Source of the DNA: Nevskia sp.
Lineage (GTDB): Bacteria; Pseudomonadota; Gammaproteobacteria; Nevskiales; Nevskiaceae
NCBI GenBank assembly: GCA_023229645.1
Contig: JALNYU010000005.1
Coordinates: 124,001-188,000 of the forward strand
DNA: 64,000 nucleotides
Direction: 5' to 3'
Shown: piece after piece, positions 43,028-51,213 of the stretch
Layout of the letters: each line of letters opens with the position of its first letter
Position numbering within the stretch: the stretch's first letter is position 1
The notes under the pieces: model-generated
Seen by the model: the letters and a program-made list of their open reading frames with translations, nothing else
Told to the model about the DNA's origin: nothing
The model's database searches: none
Position numbers and translations under genes: made by a program

Positions 43028-44434
43028 ATGGCCGCCAAGAACGCTCTTCAGTTTCTCGATACCCCGCGCTCCGACCCGAAAAAGGCACCGGTAGAAATTC
43101 GGCTGCATGATTTCCGTGAGATCTACGGCCAGTTCAACGCCGATGCCGCGGGCAGCCAAGCTGGTCGCTGCCTAGACTGCGGTAATCCGTACTGTGAATG
43201 GAAATGCCCGGTACATAACTACATTCCGAATTGGCTGAAGCTGGTGCAGGAAGGCAATTTATTCGCCGCCGCCGAGCTTTCCCATCAAACCAATTCGCTG
43301 CCGGAAATCTGTGGCCGTGTCTGCCCGCAAGATCGCCTCTGTGAAGGCGCCTGCACGCTGAACGATGGCTTCGGCGCGGTGACTATCGGCAGCATCGAAA
43401 AATACATTTCGGACGAAGCCTTTAAGCAGGGCTGGCGGCCTGATATGTCGAAAGTCGTGGCGACGGGCAAAAAAGTGGCGATTGTCGGCGCCGGCCCGGC
43501 CGGCCTCGGCGCGGCCGATATCCTGACTCGCAACGGCGTCAAGGCGATTGTGTTCGACCGCTACGCCGAAATCGGCGGGTTACTGACCTTTGGCATCCCG
43601 CCGTTCAAACTCGAAAAGAGCGTTGTCAGAACGCGGCGTGACATCCTCGAAGGCATGGGCGTGGAATTCCGCCTGAATACCGAAATTGGCCGCGATGTGC
43701 CGTTTGACACGCTGCTGGCAGACTACGATGCCGTTTTCCTCGGCATGGGCACCTATACCGCGATGCGTGGCGGCTTTCCCGGCGAAGATCTTCCTGGCGT
43801 AGTGCAAGCCCTGCCGTTCTTGATTTCAAACGTGAATCGCGTGCTCGGCTTGGAAAAAGCCCCAGACGATTTCATTGATATGAAGGGCCAGCGCGTCATC
43901 GTGCTCGGCGGCGGCGATACCGCGATGGACTGCAACCGCACCAGCGTACGGCAGCAGGCGGCGCGCGTCAGCTGCGTTTATCGCCGGGACGAGGCCAACA
44001 TGCCCGGCTCGCGTCGCGAAGTGGCAAACGCCAAGGAAGAGGGTGTACGCTTCATGTTCAACCGCCAGCCGGTGGAAATTGTCGGCGATGGCAAGGTTGA
44101 AGGCGTTAAGGTCGTCGAGACCAGGCTGGGACCAGCTGATGTGCGCGGTCGGCGCAAGCCCGAGATTGTGCCGGGCTCAGAAGAAATCATCCCGGCGGAT
44201 AAAGTGGTGATTGCGTTCGGCTTTCAGCCGTCGCCGGCGGATTGGATCAGCCAGTACGGGGTTGAGCTGCATGCCGACGGCCGTGTGAAAGCGCCGGAAG
44301 CGGCGCATTTCCAGACCACGAATCCGAAAGTATTCGCGGGCGGGGATATGGTTCGCGGCAGCGATCTCGTGGTCACGGCAGTTTACGAAGGCCGTCAAGC
44401 AGCGGAAGGGATTCTCGACTATCTCGGCGTCTGA
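43028..44434 (+). CDS. gltD: Glutamate synthase (NADPH) small subunit
   Basis: FAD- and iron-sulfur-containing subunit that supplies electrons from NADPH to GltB, 468 residues. N-terminal cysteines for two [4Fe-4S] clusters are in RCLDCGNPYCEWKCPVHNYI and CGRVCPQDRLCEGACTL. The FAD-binding VAIVGAGPAGLGAADIL and the NADPH-binding VIVLGGGDTAMDCNRTS follow. The C-terminal FAGGDMVRGSDLVVTAV completes the FAD site. A terminator follows the stop by 19 bases. Confidence 0.97.
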   Translation: MAAKNALQFLDTPRSDPKKAPVEIRLHDFREIYGQFNADAAGSQAGRCLDCGNPYCEWKCPVHNYIPNWLKLVQEGNLFAAAELSHQTNSLPEICGRVCPQDRLCEGACTLNDGFGAVTIGSIEKYISDEAFKQGWRPDMSKVVATGKKVAIVGAGPAGLGAADILTRNGVKAIVFDRYAEIGGLLTFGIPPFKLEKSVVRTRRDILEGMGVEFRLNTEIGRDVPFDTLLADYDAVFLGMGTYTAMRGGFPGEDLPGVVQALPFLISNVNRVLGLEKAPDDFIDMKGQRVIVLGGGDTAMDCNRTSVRQQAARVSCVYRRDEANMPGSRREVANAKEEGVRFMFNRQPVEIVGDGKVEGVKVVETRLGPADVRGRRKPEIVPGSEEIIPADKVVIAFGFQPSPADWISQYGVELHADGRVKAPEAAHFQTTNPKVFAGGDMVRGSDLVVTAVYEGRQAAEGILDYLGV

Positions 44435-44453
44435 AGCCGGACTTGTGGCGTGT

Positions 44454-44478
44454 AAAAGTCCGCTTCGGCGGACTTTTT
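44454..44478 (+). terminator. Intrinsic terminator after gltD
   Basis: AAAAGTCCGC and GCGGACTTTT form a 10-bp perfect stem with a UUCG-type TTCG tetraloop, ending in a T run. Confidence 0.92.
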
Positions 44479-44560
44479 GCGTTTTAATGCTGGAACACAA
44501 CCAAAATAAACGGATGCCTGCCGGAATTGCCCGGTGTTATGGAATTGTGATGATCGCACT

Positions 44561-45739
44561 ATGCAGAAAATTCTCGATTGGGTGAGCCGAGGTTTCGATC
44601 AAAGCAGCTTGGAATTTGTTGCGCCCGGTAGTCGCCGCTGGCGGATGGGTACCGGGCCGGTTGGGGCGCAGGTACAGATGCGCGAGGCCAGTGTTTTACG
44701 GCGGCTGTTGAAAAACCCGGAAATGCAGTTTGGCGAAGCCTATATGGACGGCGATTGGACGCCGGAAAATGGCGATTTGCTGAAGGTGCTGCAAGTCGGC
44801 CTGAATATTTCTGCGCACCGTGAGCGCCTTACGCCATTTCGGCGGCTACGGCGCAGCTTGGCCGCTTTCGCTGAACGCAATACGCCGCATTTGTCGCGGC
44901 GCAATGTTGCCCATCACTACGACCTCGACAACGAGTTTTACAAACTCTTTCTCGATGCCGAAATGCACTATTCCTGCGCGTATTTCGAAAAGCCCGAGAT
45001 GACGTTGGAGCAGGCGCAGCAGGCCAAGTGCGCGATGATCGCCCGCAAGCTGAACCTAAAATGCGGCGCCCGTGTGCTCGACATCGGCTGCGGCTGGGGC
45101 GGGCTCAGTTTGTACTTGGCGCGCCATTTCAACGCTCGCGTCACTGGCGTGACCTTATCCGTTGCGCAGCATGCGTTGGCGCTGCAACGGGCGAAGGCGG
45201 AGGGCTTGGATAAACAAGTCGAATTTCGCCTGCAGGACTACCGCGATACGCCGGGCGAGTTTGATGCCATCGTCAGCGTCGGCATGTTTGAGCATGTCGG
45301 CCGGCCGCAGTACCAAACTTATTTTGATCAAATCAACGCTCGGCTAGCGCCGGACGGAACAGCGTTAATGCACACCATCGGCCGTTTATCACCGCCCGGC
45401 CGGACAAATCCTTGGATTACCAAACACATCTTCCCGGGCGGCTACATCCCGGCGCCGTCGGAGGTGCTGCCGGCAATCGAGAACAGCGGCTTGGAGCTGA
45501 ATGACTTAGAGGTTTGGCGCCTGCACTACGCGGAAACCCTGGCCGAGTGGAATCGCCGTTTCCAGCGCGTGCGCGGGCAGTGCGCGCAGCGCTTCGGCGA
45601 ACGGTTCTGCCGAATGTGGGAGTTCTACTTGTTGGCTTCGGAAGCGAGTTTTCGTGCCGATTCGCTGGTGGTGTTCCATTTTCAAATGGCGCACGGGCGC
45701 GATCGCCTGCCGCTGACGCGGGATTATCTCTATCGGTGA
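44561..45739 (+). CDS. cfa: Cyclopropane-fatty-acyl-phospholipid synthase
   Basis: SAM-dependent enzyme that methylenates unsaturated acyl chains of membrane phospholipids, usually in stationary phase or stress. The ATG at 44561 gives 392 residues; an ATG 27 bases upstream is in frame but less likely. The N-terminal domain has NPEMQFGEAYMDGDWTPENG. The SAM motif is VLDIGCGWGGLSLYLARHF, with GMFEHVG after it and the ordering residues HHYDLDNEFYKLFLD and HYSCAYFE. At the position of E. coli Cys354 this protein has Ser (YLLASEASFRA). No partner genes are adjacent. Confidence 0.93.
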   Translation: MQKILDWVSRGFDQSSLEFVAPGSRRWRMGTGPVGAQVQMREASVLRRLLKNPEMQFGEAYMDGDWTPENGDLLKVLQVGLNISAHRERLTPFRRLRRSLAAFAERNTPHLSRRNVAHHYDLDNEFYKLFLDAEMHYSCAYFEKPEMTLEQAQQAKCAMIARKLNLKCGARVLDIGCGWGGLSLYLARHFNARVTGVTLSVAQHALALQRAKAEGLDKQVEFRLQDYRDTPGEFDAIVSVGMFEHVGRPQYQTYFDQINARLAPDGTALMHTIGRLSPPGRTNPWITKHIFPGGYIPAPSEVLPAIENSGLELNDLEVWRLHYAETLAEWNRRFQRVRGQCAQRFGERFCRMWEFYLLASEASFRADSLVVFHFQMAHGRDRLPLTRDYLYR

Positions 45740-45829
45740 CGCCGACAACAGCGCGCCGCGCCTACCCTGCCGGTTCGTGCTCTGCGCTGGGTAGCGATAA
45801 ACTACCTGCCCCACGCCGTTACCCGCCCC

Positions 45830-47458
45830 ATGACTTCCGCCGCAACCCACGCCGAATCTTCGCTTGCCGAAGCCGCAGCCCTGCGCCGCACCTTTGCGAT
45901 TATTTCGCATCCGGACGCCGGTAAAACCACGCTCACCGAAAAGCTGTTGTTGTTCGGTGGCGCGATCCAGCTTGCCGGCACCGTGAAAGGCCGCAAAGCC
46001 AGCCGCCATGCGACGTCGGACTGGATGGCGCTGGAACAGCAGCGCGGTATCTCGATCACCACCTCGGTGATGCAGTTCCCGTACAACGGCAAGATCGTCA
46101 ACTTGCTCGATACGCCGGGCCACGAAGACTTCTCGGAAGACACCTACCGTACGCTGACCGCGGTGGACTCGGCGCTGATGGTCATCGACGCCGCGAAAGG
46201 CGTAGAGCCGCGCACGATCAAGCTGATGGAAGTCTGCCGCTTGCGCGATACGCCGATCATTACCTTCATCAACAAGTTCGACCGCGACGGCCGGCCGCCG
46301 CTGGATCTGCTCGACGAAGTTGAAAAAGTGCTGGGTCTGCAATGTACGCCGATCACCTGGCCGTTGGGCATGGGGCGCGATTTCCGCGGCGTTTATCATT
46401 TGCTGGAAGATCGGTTTTATCTCTACACCGGCGATAAGCACCGTATTTCCGAGATTGAAACAATCGACGGTTTGCGAGCGCCGGGGTTGGCCGAGCGCTT
46501 CGGCGCGCCGTATCAAACGCTGCTAGACGAAATTGATCTGCTGCAAATGGCTGGCGCCGCGTTTGATCTTGAGACTTACCGCGCGGCCAAGCTGACGCCG
46601 GTGTTCTGCGGCAGCGCCATCAACAACTTCGGCGTCCGCGAACTGTTGAACGGTTTTGTCGACTGGGCGCCGGGGCCGCAGCCGCGTACCGCCATGTTTA
46701 ATGGTGCGGAGCACGAGGTTTATCCCGAACACCGCAAATTCACCGGTTTCGTGTTCAAAATTCAGGCAAACATGGATCCGAAGCACCGTGACCGTGTCGC
46801 GTTCATGCGCGTTTGCTCGGGTGTTTATCGCAAAGGCATGCCGCTGCATTCGGTGCGCTTGAACGGACCGGTACGGGTTAATAGCGCGCTGACGTTCATG
46901 GCCTCGGACCGCGAAGCGGTTGAAGAAGCGTTCCCCGGCGACATCATCGGCCTGCATAACCACGGCACGATTGCGATTGGCGACTCGTTCTCCGAAGGTG
47001 AAACGCTGACGTTTTCGGGCATCCCGAATTTCGCACCCGATTTGTTCCGGCGCGTGGTCCTGAAAGACCCGCTGAAATCGAAGCAGTTGAACAAGGGTCT
47101 GGACCAACTCTGCGAAGAAGGCGCGACGCAGGTTTATCGCCCGATTACCAATAACGACGTCATTCTCGGCGCAGTTGGCGTGCTGCAGTTCGAAGTGGTG
47201 CAGTACCGCCTGCGCGACGAATACAGCGTTGAATCGGTCTTCGATGCCGTATCGGTTTCGACCGCGCGCTGGGTCGCTTGTGATGATCCGAAAAAGCTAA
47301 AAGAATTCCGCGATAAAAACGAAGCCCGGTTGGCGATCGACCACGCTGGCTATCTCGTGTATCTGGCGAGCAGCAACGTTAATTTGCAAATGACAAAAGA
47401 ACGGCATCCGGACGTGCGTTTCCTCGATACGCGCGAGCAAGGCGCGGCGCATAGCTAA
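45830..47458 (+). CDS. prfC: Peptide chain release factor 3
   Basis: GTPase that recycles RF1/RF2 after termination, 542 residues. G motifs are SHPDAGKTTL (G1), RGISITTSVM (G2), DTPGHEDFSEDT (G3) and NKFDRDGR (G4). Domain II begins near 290 (HRKFTGFVFKIQANMDPKHR, cited by FVFKIQANMD). The N-terminal 16-residue lead is slightly longer than in E. coli. No clear Shine-Dalgarno precedes the ATG. Monocistronic. Confidence 0.97.
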   Translation: MTSAATHAESSLAEAAALRRTFAIISHPDAGKTTLTEKLLLFGGAIQLAGTVKGRKASRHATSDWMALEQQRGISITTSVMQFPYNGKIVNLLDTPGHEDFSEDTYRTLTAVDSALMVIDAAKGVEPRTIKLMEVCRLRDTPIITFINKFDRDGRPPLDLLDEVEKVLGLQCTPITWPLGMGRDFRGVYHLLEDRFYLYTGDKHRISEIETIDGLRAPGLAERFGAPYQTLLDEIDLLQMAGAAFDLETYRAAKLTPVFCGSAINNFGVRELLNGFVDWAPGPQPRTAMFNGAEHEVYPEHRKFTGFVFKIQANMDPKHRDRVAFMRVCSGVYRKGMPLHSVRLNGPVRVNSALTFMASDREAVEEAFPGDIIGLHNHGTIAIGDSFSEGETLTFSGIPNFAPDLFRRVVLKDPLKSKQLNKGLDQLCEEGATQVYRPITNNDVILGAVGVLQFEVVQYRLRDEYSVESVFDAVSVSTARWVACDDPKKLKEFRDKNEARLAIDHAGYLVYLASSNVNLQMTKERHPDVRFLDTREQGAAHS

Positions 47459-47634
47459 ACGGCTGCGCAGCGGACCGCCAGATCGATCGACGGCGTCGCC
47501 AACGCTGATTGCGTGGCGGCGTAGGCGGCAATAGTCAGCGCGCGGCCGGTTTATTGGACAATGGTCGCGACATACGCTGTCGCAGCCTAGGCGCCACACG
47601 CGGCAGGATCTGGCTGGGTTACCATAACCGCCCG

Positions 47635-48627
47635 ATGGCCGATTCTGTACCTGTGACCGATCCCGCCGCGCTGCAAGCCAGCGCCCGCCGTGTGTTGGAA
47701 ATCGAGCGTGACGCGCTGACCGCGCTGTTGCCGCGCGTTGACGCCGCGTTTGCGCGCGCTTGCGCGCTATTGCTCGCATGCCGGGGGCGCGTTGTCGTCA
47801 CGGGTATGGGTAAGAGTGGCCATATCGGCGGCAAAATCGCGGCAACCCTAGCGTCCACCGGCACGCCGTCGTTTTACGTGCATCCAGGTGAAGCCAGCCA
47901 CGGCGACCTCGGCATGATCACCCGTGATGACGCCGTGATTGCAATCAGCAATTCCGGCGAAACCAATGAAGTGCTGACGATCCTGCCGCTGATCAAACGC
48001 ATGGGTATCCCGCTGATTTCGATGACCGGCCGGCCCGGTTCGACGTTGGCAACGACGGCAGACGTTCACCTCGATGTTTCGGTGGCGCAGGAAGCCTGCC
48101 CGATGAATCTCGCGCCGACCGCGAGCACCACGGCGACGCTGGCGATGGGCGACGCGCTGGCCGTTGCCTTGCTTGAGGCGCGTGGCTTTACGCCAGAAGA
48201 TTTTGCATTGTCGCATCCGGGCGGGACGCTCGGCCGCCGCCTGCTGCTGAAAGTCAGCGATTTGATGGCCACCGGCGAGCGGATTCCAAAAGTCGGCGTC
48301 AACGTTGGCCTGTCCGCGGCGTTGCTGGAGATGACGCACAAGGGCCTGGGCATGACGGCGGTGGTCGACGATGACGGCCGTGCACTAGGCATCTTCACTG
48401 ACGGTGATTTGCGCCGCGTGCTCGACGCCGGCACCGATATTCGCAGCGCCAAAATCGCTGATGTGATGACCCACGGCGGTAAACACATCGACGCCGCACA
48501 GCTGGCCGCCGAAGCGGTGCATCGAATGGAAAAACACCGCATCACGGTGTTGTTAGTGCTCGACGCCGCACAGCATGTCGTCGGCGTGCTGCATATGCAC
48601 GATTTACTGCGCGCGGGCGTGGTCTGA
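47635..48627 (+). CDS. kdsD: Arabinose-5-phosphate isomerase
   Basis: Converts ribulose-5-phosphate to arabinose-5-phosphate, the first step to Kdo. The 330-residue form from the ATG at 47635 matches the family; the frame is open further left without family sequence. SIS domain (about 40-175): VVVTGMGKSGHIGGKIAATL, HPGEASHGDLGMI and SNSGETNEVL. Two CBS domains follow (LMATGERIPKVGV, IADVMTHGGKHID). The TGA shares one base with the kdsC ATG. The 176 bases before it show no gene. Confidence 0.95.
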   Translation: MADSVPVTDPAALQASARRVLEIERDALTALLPRVDAAFARACALLLACRGRVVVTGMGKSGHIGGKIAATLASTGTPSFYVHPGEASHGDLGMITRDDAVIAISNSGETNEVLTILPLIKRMGIPLISMTGRPGSTLATTADVHLDVSVAQEACPMNLAPTASTTATLAMGDALAVALLEARGFTPEDFALSHPGGTLGRRLLLKVSDLMATGERIPKVGVNVGLSAALLEMTHKGLGMTAVVDDDGRALGIFTDGDLRRVLDAGTDIRSAKIADVMTHGGKHIDAAQLAAEAVHRMEKHRITVLLVLDAAQHVVGVLHMHDLLRAGVV

Positions 48628-49139
48628 TGCGGACCATTGCCGAACGCGCGCGCGCGATCCGCTGCGCGGTTTTCGATATCGATGGCGTCATGACCGACTG
48701 CAAGCTCTATCTCGGCCCGGACGGCAGCGAGTGGAAAGCGGTGAACGTGCGGGACGGTCTCGGATTGAAGTTGTTGTTGCAGGCCGGCATCGAAGTCGCG
48801 GTGATTTCCGGCCGGCCGTCGGCAGCGATGCAAACCCGGCTCGAATATTTGGGCGTACGCCATATCTGGTTAAACGTAGACGAAAAAATCCCAGCCTGGG
48901 AAACGCTGCGCGTGCGTCTGGGTTTGCGCAATGAGGAGATGGCGATGATGGGCGACGATACCCCCGACCTGCCGCTGATGCGCTTAGCCGGTCTGGCGTT
49001 GACGGTTGCTGACGCGCACCCGCAAGTCCTCGCCGCCGCGCATTGGGCCAGTCGCCTAACTGGTGGCAACGGCGCGGTGCGCGAGGCGGCGGACTTGATT
49101 CTCGCCGCGCAAGCGCCAGCAGTGGAGTCGGCGCCGTGA
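48627..49139 (+). CDS. kdsC: 3-deoxy-D-manno-octulosonate-8-phosphate phosphatase
   Basis: HAD phosphatase giving free Kdo, 170 residues, the short tetrameric C0-type HAD. The nucleophile and acid/base Asp are Asp17 and Asp19 in FDIDGVMTDCKLYL. Other HAD motifs are VISGRPS and MGDDTPDLPLM. Coupled to kdsD and lptC by overlaps. Confidence 0.96.
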   Translation: MRTIAERARAIRCAVFDIDGVMTDCKLYLGPDGSEWKAVNVRDGLGLKLLLQAGIEVAVISGRPSAAMQTRLEYLGVRHIWLNVDEKIPAWETLRVRLGLRNEEMAMMGDDTPDLPLMRLAGLALTVADAHPQVLAAAHWASRLTGGNGAVREAADLILAAQAPAVESAP

Positions 49140-49693
49140 TTCGCTACGCCTTAATCGTTACGCTATTGTTGGCGCTGGCTGGGCTCTTTTTTACGCTGCA
49201 AAAAGCCAATGACGTCAGCATCGCGCCGGCAGCCGAAGTAACCAAGCTGCCACGGTATACGCTAACCAATGCTGTGCTGACGCGCTTTGATGCCACCGGT
49301 ACGCCGTCGTTGCGTGGGCACGCCGACACGTTGGATTATTTCGACGATGAATCGGCTCATGCAGAAAAACTACAGCTGGCTGTGCTTTCCGGCGTTACCA
49401 TGCCGTGGCACATCGCAGCGCCGAGCGGCACGCTGCAAGCGCATAGCCATATCTTTTTGCTCGAAGGCGACGTCGTCGCCGACGGCAACTGGCCGGACAA
49501 TAACGAGGCGCTGACGGTGCGTACCGAGCAGCTCTGGGTCGATCCGGATCAACATCTACTGCACACGGACCGCGCGGTAACGCTGACGAGCGCCACGCGC
49601 AACGGCAGCGCAACCGGATTTCGCGGTGACTGGATCGAAAAAAACATGCAATTGCTGGACGACGTGAAGATGCACTATGAAGCGCAGCGCTAG
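49136..49693 (+). CDS. lptC: LPS export protein LptC
   Basis: Bitopic inner-membrane protein of the Lpt bridge, 185 residues. The GTG at 49136 overlaps the kdsC stop by 4 bases and has GGAG upstream; longer readings lie within kdsC. One N-terminal helix (about 4-20) is followed by the beta-jellyroll domain with LTRFDATGTPSLRGHADTLDY (cited by TLDYF) and SATGFRGDWIEKNMQLL. It overlaps lptA by 17 bases. Confidence 0.93.
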   Translation: MIRYALIVTLLLALAGLFFTLQKANDVSIAPAAEVTKLPRYTLTNAVLTRFDATGTPSLRGHADTLDYFDDESAHAEKLQLAVLSGVTMPWHIAAPSGTLQAHSHIFLLEGDVVADGNWPDNNEALTVRTEQLWVDPDQHLLHTDRAVTLTSATRNGSATGFRGDWIEKNMQLLDDVKMHYEAQR

Positions 49694-50327
49694 GCCGATA
49701 CAAGGATTGTTTGCGGTCGCCGCACTACTCAGCGCGGCGTTGGCGTTTGGCCAAACTGTGAAACCGGCGCCTTCGAACGGCAAAGTCACCGAGCGCTCCA
49801 AAGCCTCGCTGAGCAGTGTGCCGCGCGGAAGCAATTTAAAGCCGACGGGGGCGGTGACGGTCACCGCGAAAACCGCGGAATTGGTTCAAGGCAGCTCGGC
49901 CGTTTACACCGGCAATGTGGTGCTGACGTCGAATACGCTGAAGCTGGACGGCGATCGCGTCGAAATCAAGCAATACCCAGGCGGCCAATACGAAGCGAAA
50001 GTCACTGGCGGCCCTGCGCATATGAATCACAGCGGAACCGGCGTTGATAATCCCACCGTGATTGCTCGCGCCAACACCCTGAACTACGACAGCCGGACCG
50101 GCCAGCTCGATTTGGTCGGTGACGCTTACGTCATGCGCGGCGAAGACGAACTCACCGGCGAAACTATTCTGTACGACGTCAACGAGCACCGGGTGAAAGC
50201 CGCTGGCGGCGGTAATAACGGCCAAGTCACGGTCATCATCCAGCAGGCTGATCCGGCGCCAGAAACGCCCGCAGCCACGCCGAGTAATAGCACGCCTGCA
50301 GCGCCGCCCGCTGAGAAAAAGCCGTGA
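49677..50327 (+). CDS. lptA: LPS export protein LptA
   Basis: Periplasmic bridge protein that carries LPS between LptC and LptD, 216 residues. A signal peptide (about 1-24) is followed by the OstA domain: SSAVYTGNVVLTSNTLKLDG, GPAHMNHSGTG and LNYDSRTGQLDLVGDAYVM (cited by LNYDSRTG). A Pro/Ala-rich C-terminal tail of about 30 residues is longer than in E. coli. Overlaps lptB by 4 bases. Confidence 0.94.
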   Translation: MKRSARPIQGLFAVAALLSAALAFGQTVKPAPSNGKVTERSKASLSSVPRGSNLKPTGAVTVTAKTAELVQGSSAVYTGNVVLTSNTLKLDGDRVEIKQYPGGQYEAKVTGGPAHMNHSGTGVDNPTVIARANTLNYDSRTGQLDLVGDAYVMRGEDELTGETILYDVNEHRVKAAGGGNNGQVTVIIQQADPAPETPAATPSNSTPAAPPAEKKP

Positions 50328-51085
50328 CGGCGGCGCCAGATTCAGCCGTAAAACGCGGCGGCTCAGTGTTGCGGGCGCGTAATTTGGTTAAGCGCTACCG
50401 CAAGCGGACGGTGGTCAATGACGTTTCCCTGACCGTTAGTGCCGGCGAAATCGTCGGCCTGCTCGGCCCTAACGGCGCTGGCAAAACCACCTCGTTCTAC
50501 ATGGTTGTTGGCCTCGTTCCGGCCGATAGTGGCGTGATCGAACTCGACAACCAAGACATCACACGCCTGCCGATGCACGCGCGTGCGCGCCAAGGCATCG
50601 GCTATTTGCCGCAAGAAGCATCGGTGTTCAGGAAGTTGTCGGTTGCCGATAATATTTTGGCGATTCTTGAACTCCGCGACGATTTAGATAAAAAAGGCCG
50701 GCTGGCCGAACTCGAACGGCTGCTGGCGGAGTTGCATATCGGCCACGTTCGCGAAGGATTGGGGATGTCGCTTTCGGGCGGTGAGCGCCGGCGCTGCGAG
50801 ATTGCGCGCGCGCTAGCGGCAAATCCGCGGTTTATTTTGCTCGACGAGCCGTTTGCCGGCGTTGATCCGATCGCGGTTATCGATATTCAAGGCATTGTTC
50901 GCCATCTGGCGGAGCGCGGAATCGGTGTGCTGATCACCGACCATAACGTCCGCGAAACCTTAGGAATTTGCAACCGCGCGTACATCCTCGCCGAAGGCAG
51001 AGTGATTGCAGAAGGCGCGCCAACACAATTGCTTGAAAACGAAACGGTTCGGCGTGTTTATTTAGGCGAGCAATTCCGCTTGTAA
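50324..51085 (+). CDS. lptB: LPS export ATPase LptB
   Basis: ATPase of the LptB2FG exporter, 253 residues, starting with GTG inside the lptA stop. Walker A is GPNGAGKTT, the Q-loop is in IGYLPQEASVF, the signature is LSGGERRRCEIARAL and Walker B is FILLDEPFAGVDP. The H-loop is LITDHNVRE. About 15 extra residues precede the usual N-terminus. Confidence 0.96.
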   Translation: MTAAPDSAVKRGGSVLRARNLVKRYRKRTVVNDVSLTVSAGEIVGLLGPNGAGKTTSFYMVVGLVPADSGVIELDNQDITRLPMHARARQGIGYLPQEASVFRKLSVADNILAILELRDDLDKKGRLAELERLLAELHIGHVREGLGMSLSGGERRRCEIARALAANPRFILLDEPFAGVDPIAVIDIQGIVRHLAERGIGVLITDHNVRETLGICNRAYILAEGRVIAEGAPTQLLENETVRRVYLGEQFRL

Positions 51086-51187
51086 CCGCATTGGGCCTAC
51101 GTTGCCGCTTGTCTGGGCATTGAAGAATTAGGCATTACTTTTTCAATAATAGCGCACCCCGATAAATTCTGAGCAAGTAGAATGCCA

Positions 51188-51204
51188 ATCATGAATTTCA
51201 TGAT
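51188..51204. promoter_or_regulatory. 17-bp palindrome just before the rpoN start
   Basis: ATCATGAA and TTCATGAT around a single T, ending 9 bases before the rpoN ATG where a Shine-Dalgarno would sit. It could be an operator or, as RNA, a 6-bp hairpin with a 5-base loop over the ribosome site. No GGAG-like sequence is otherwise seen for rpoN. Confidence 0.4.
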
Positions 51205-51213
51205 CGCATCGCT

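Noticed and set aside
45506..46516. A 336-codon open frame antisense across cfa and prfC
   Set aside because: Both sense genes have full sets of catalytic motifs. The antisense product is rich in His, Arg and Gln with no family signal.
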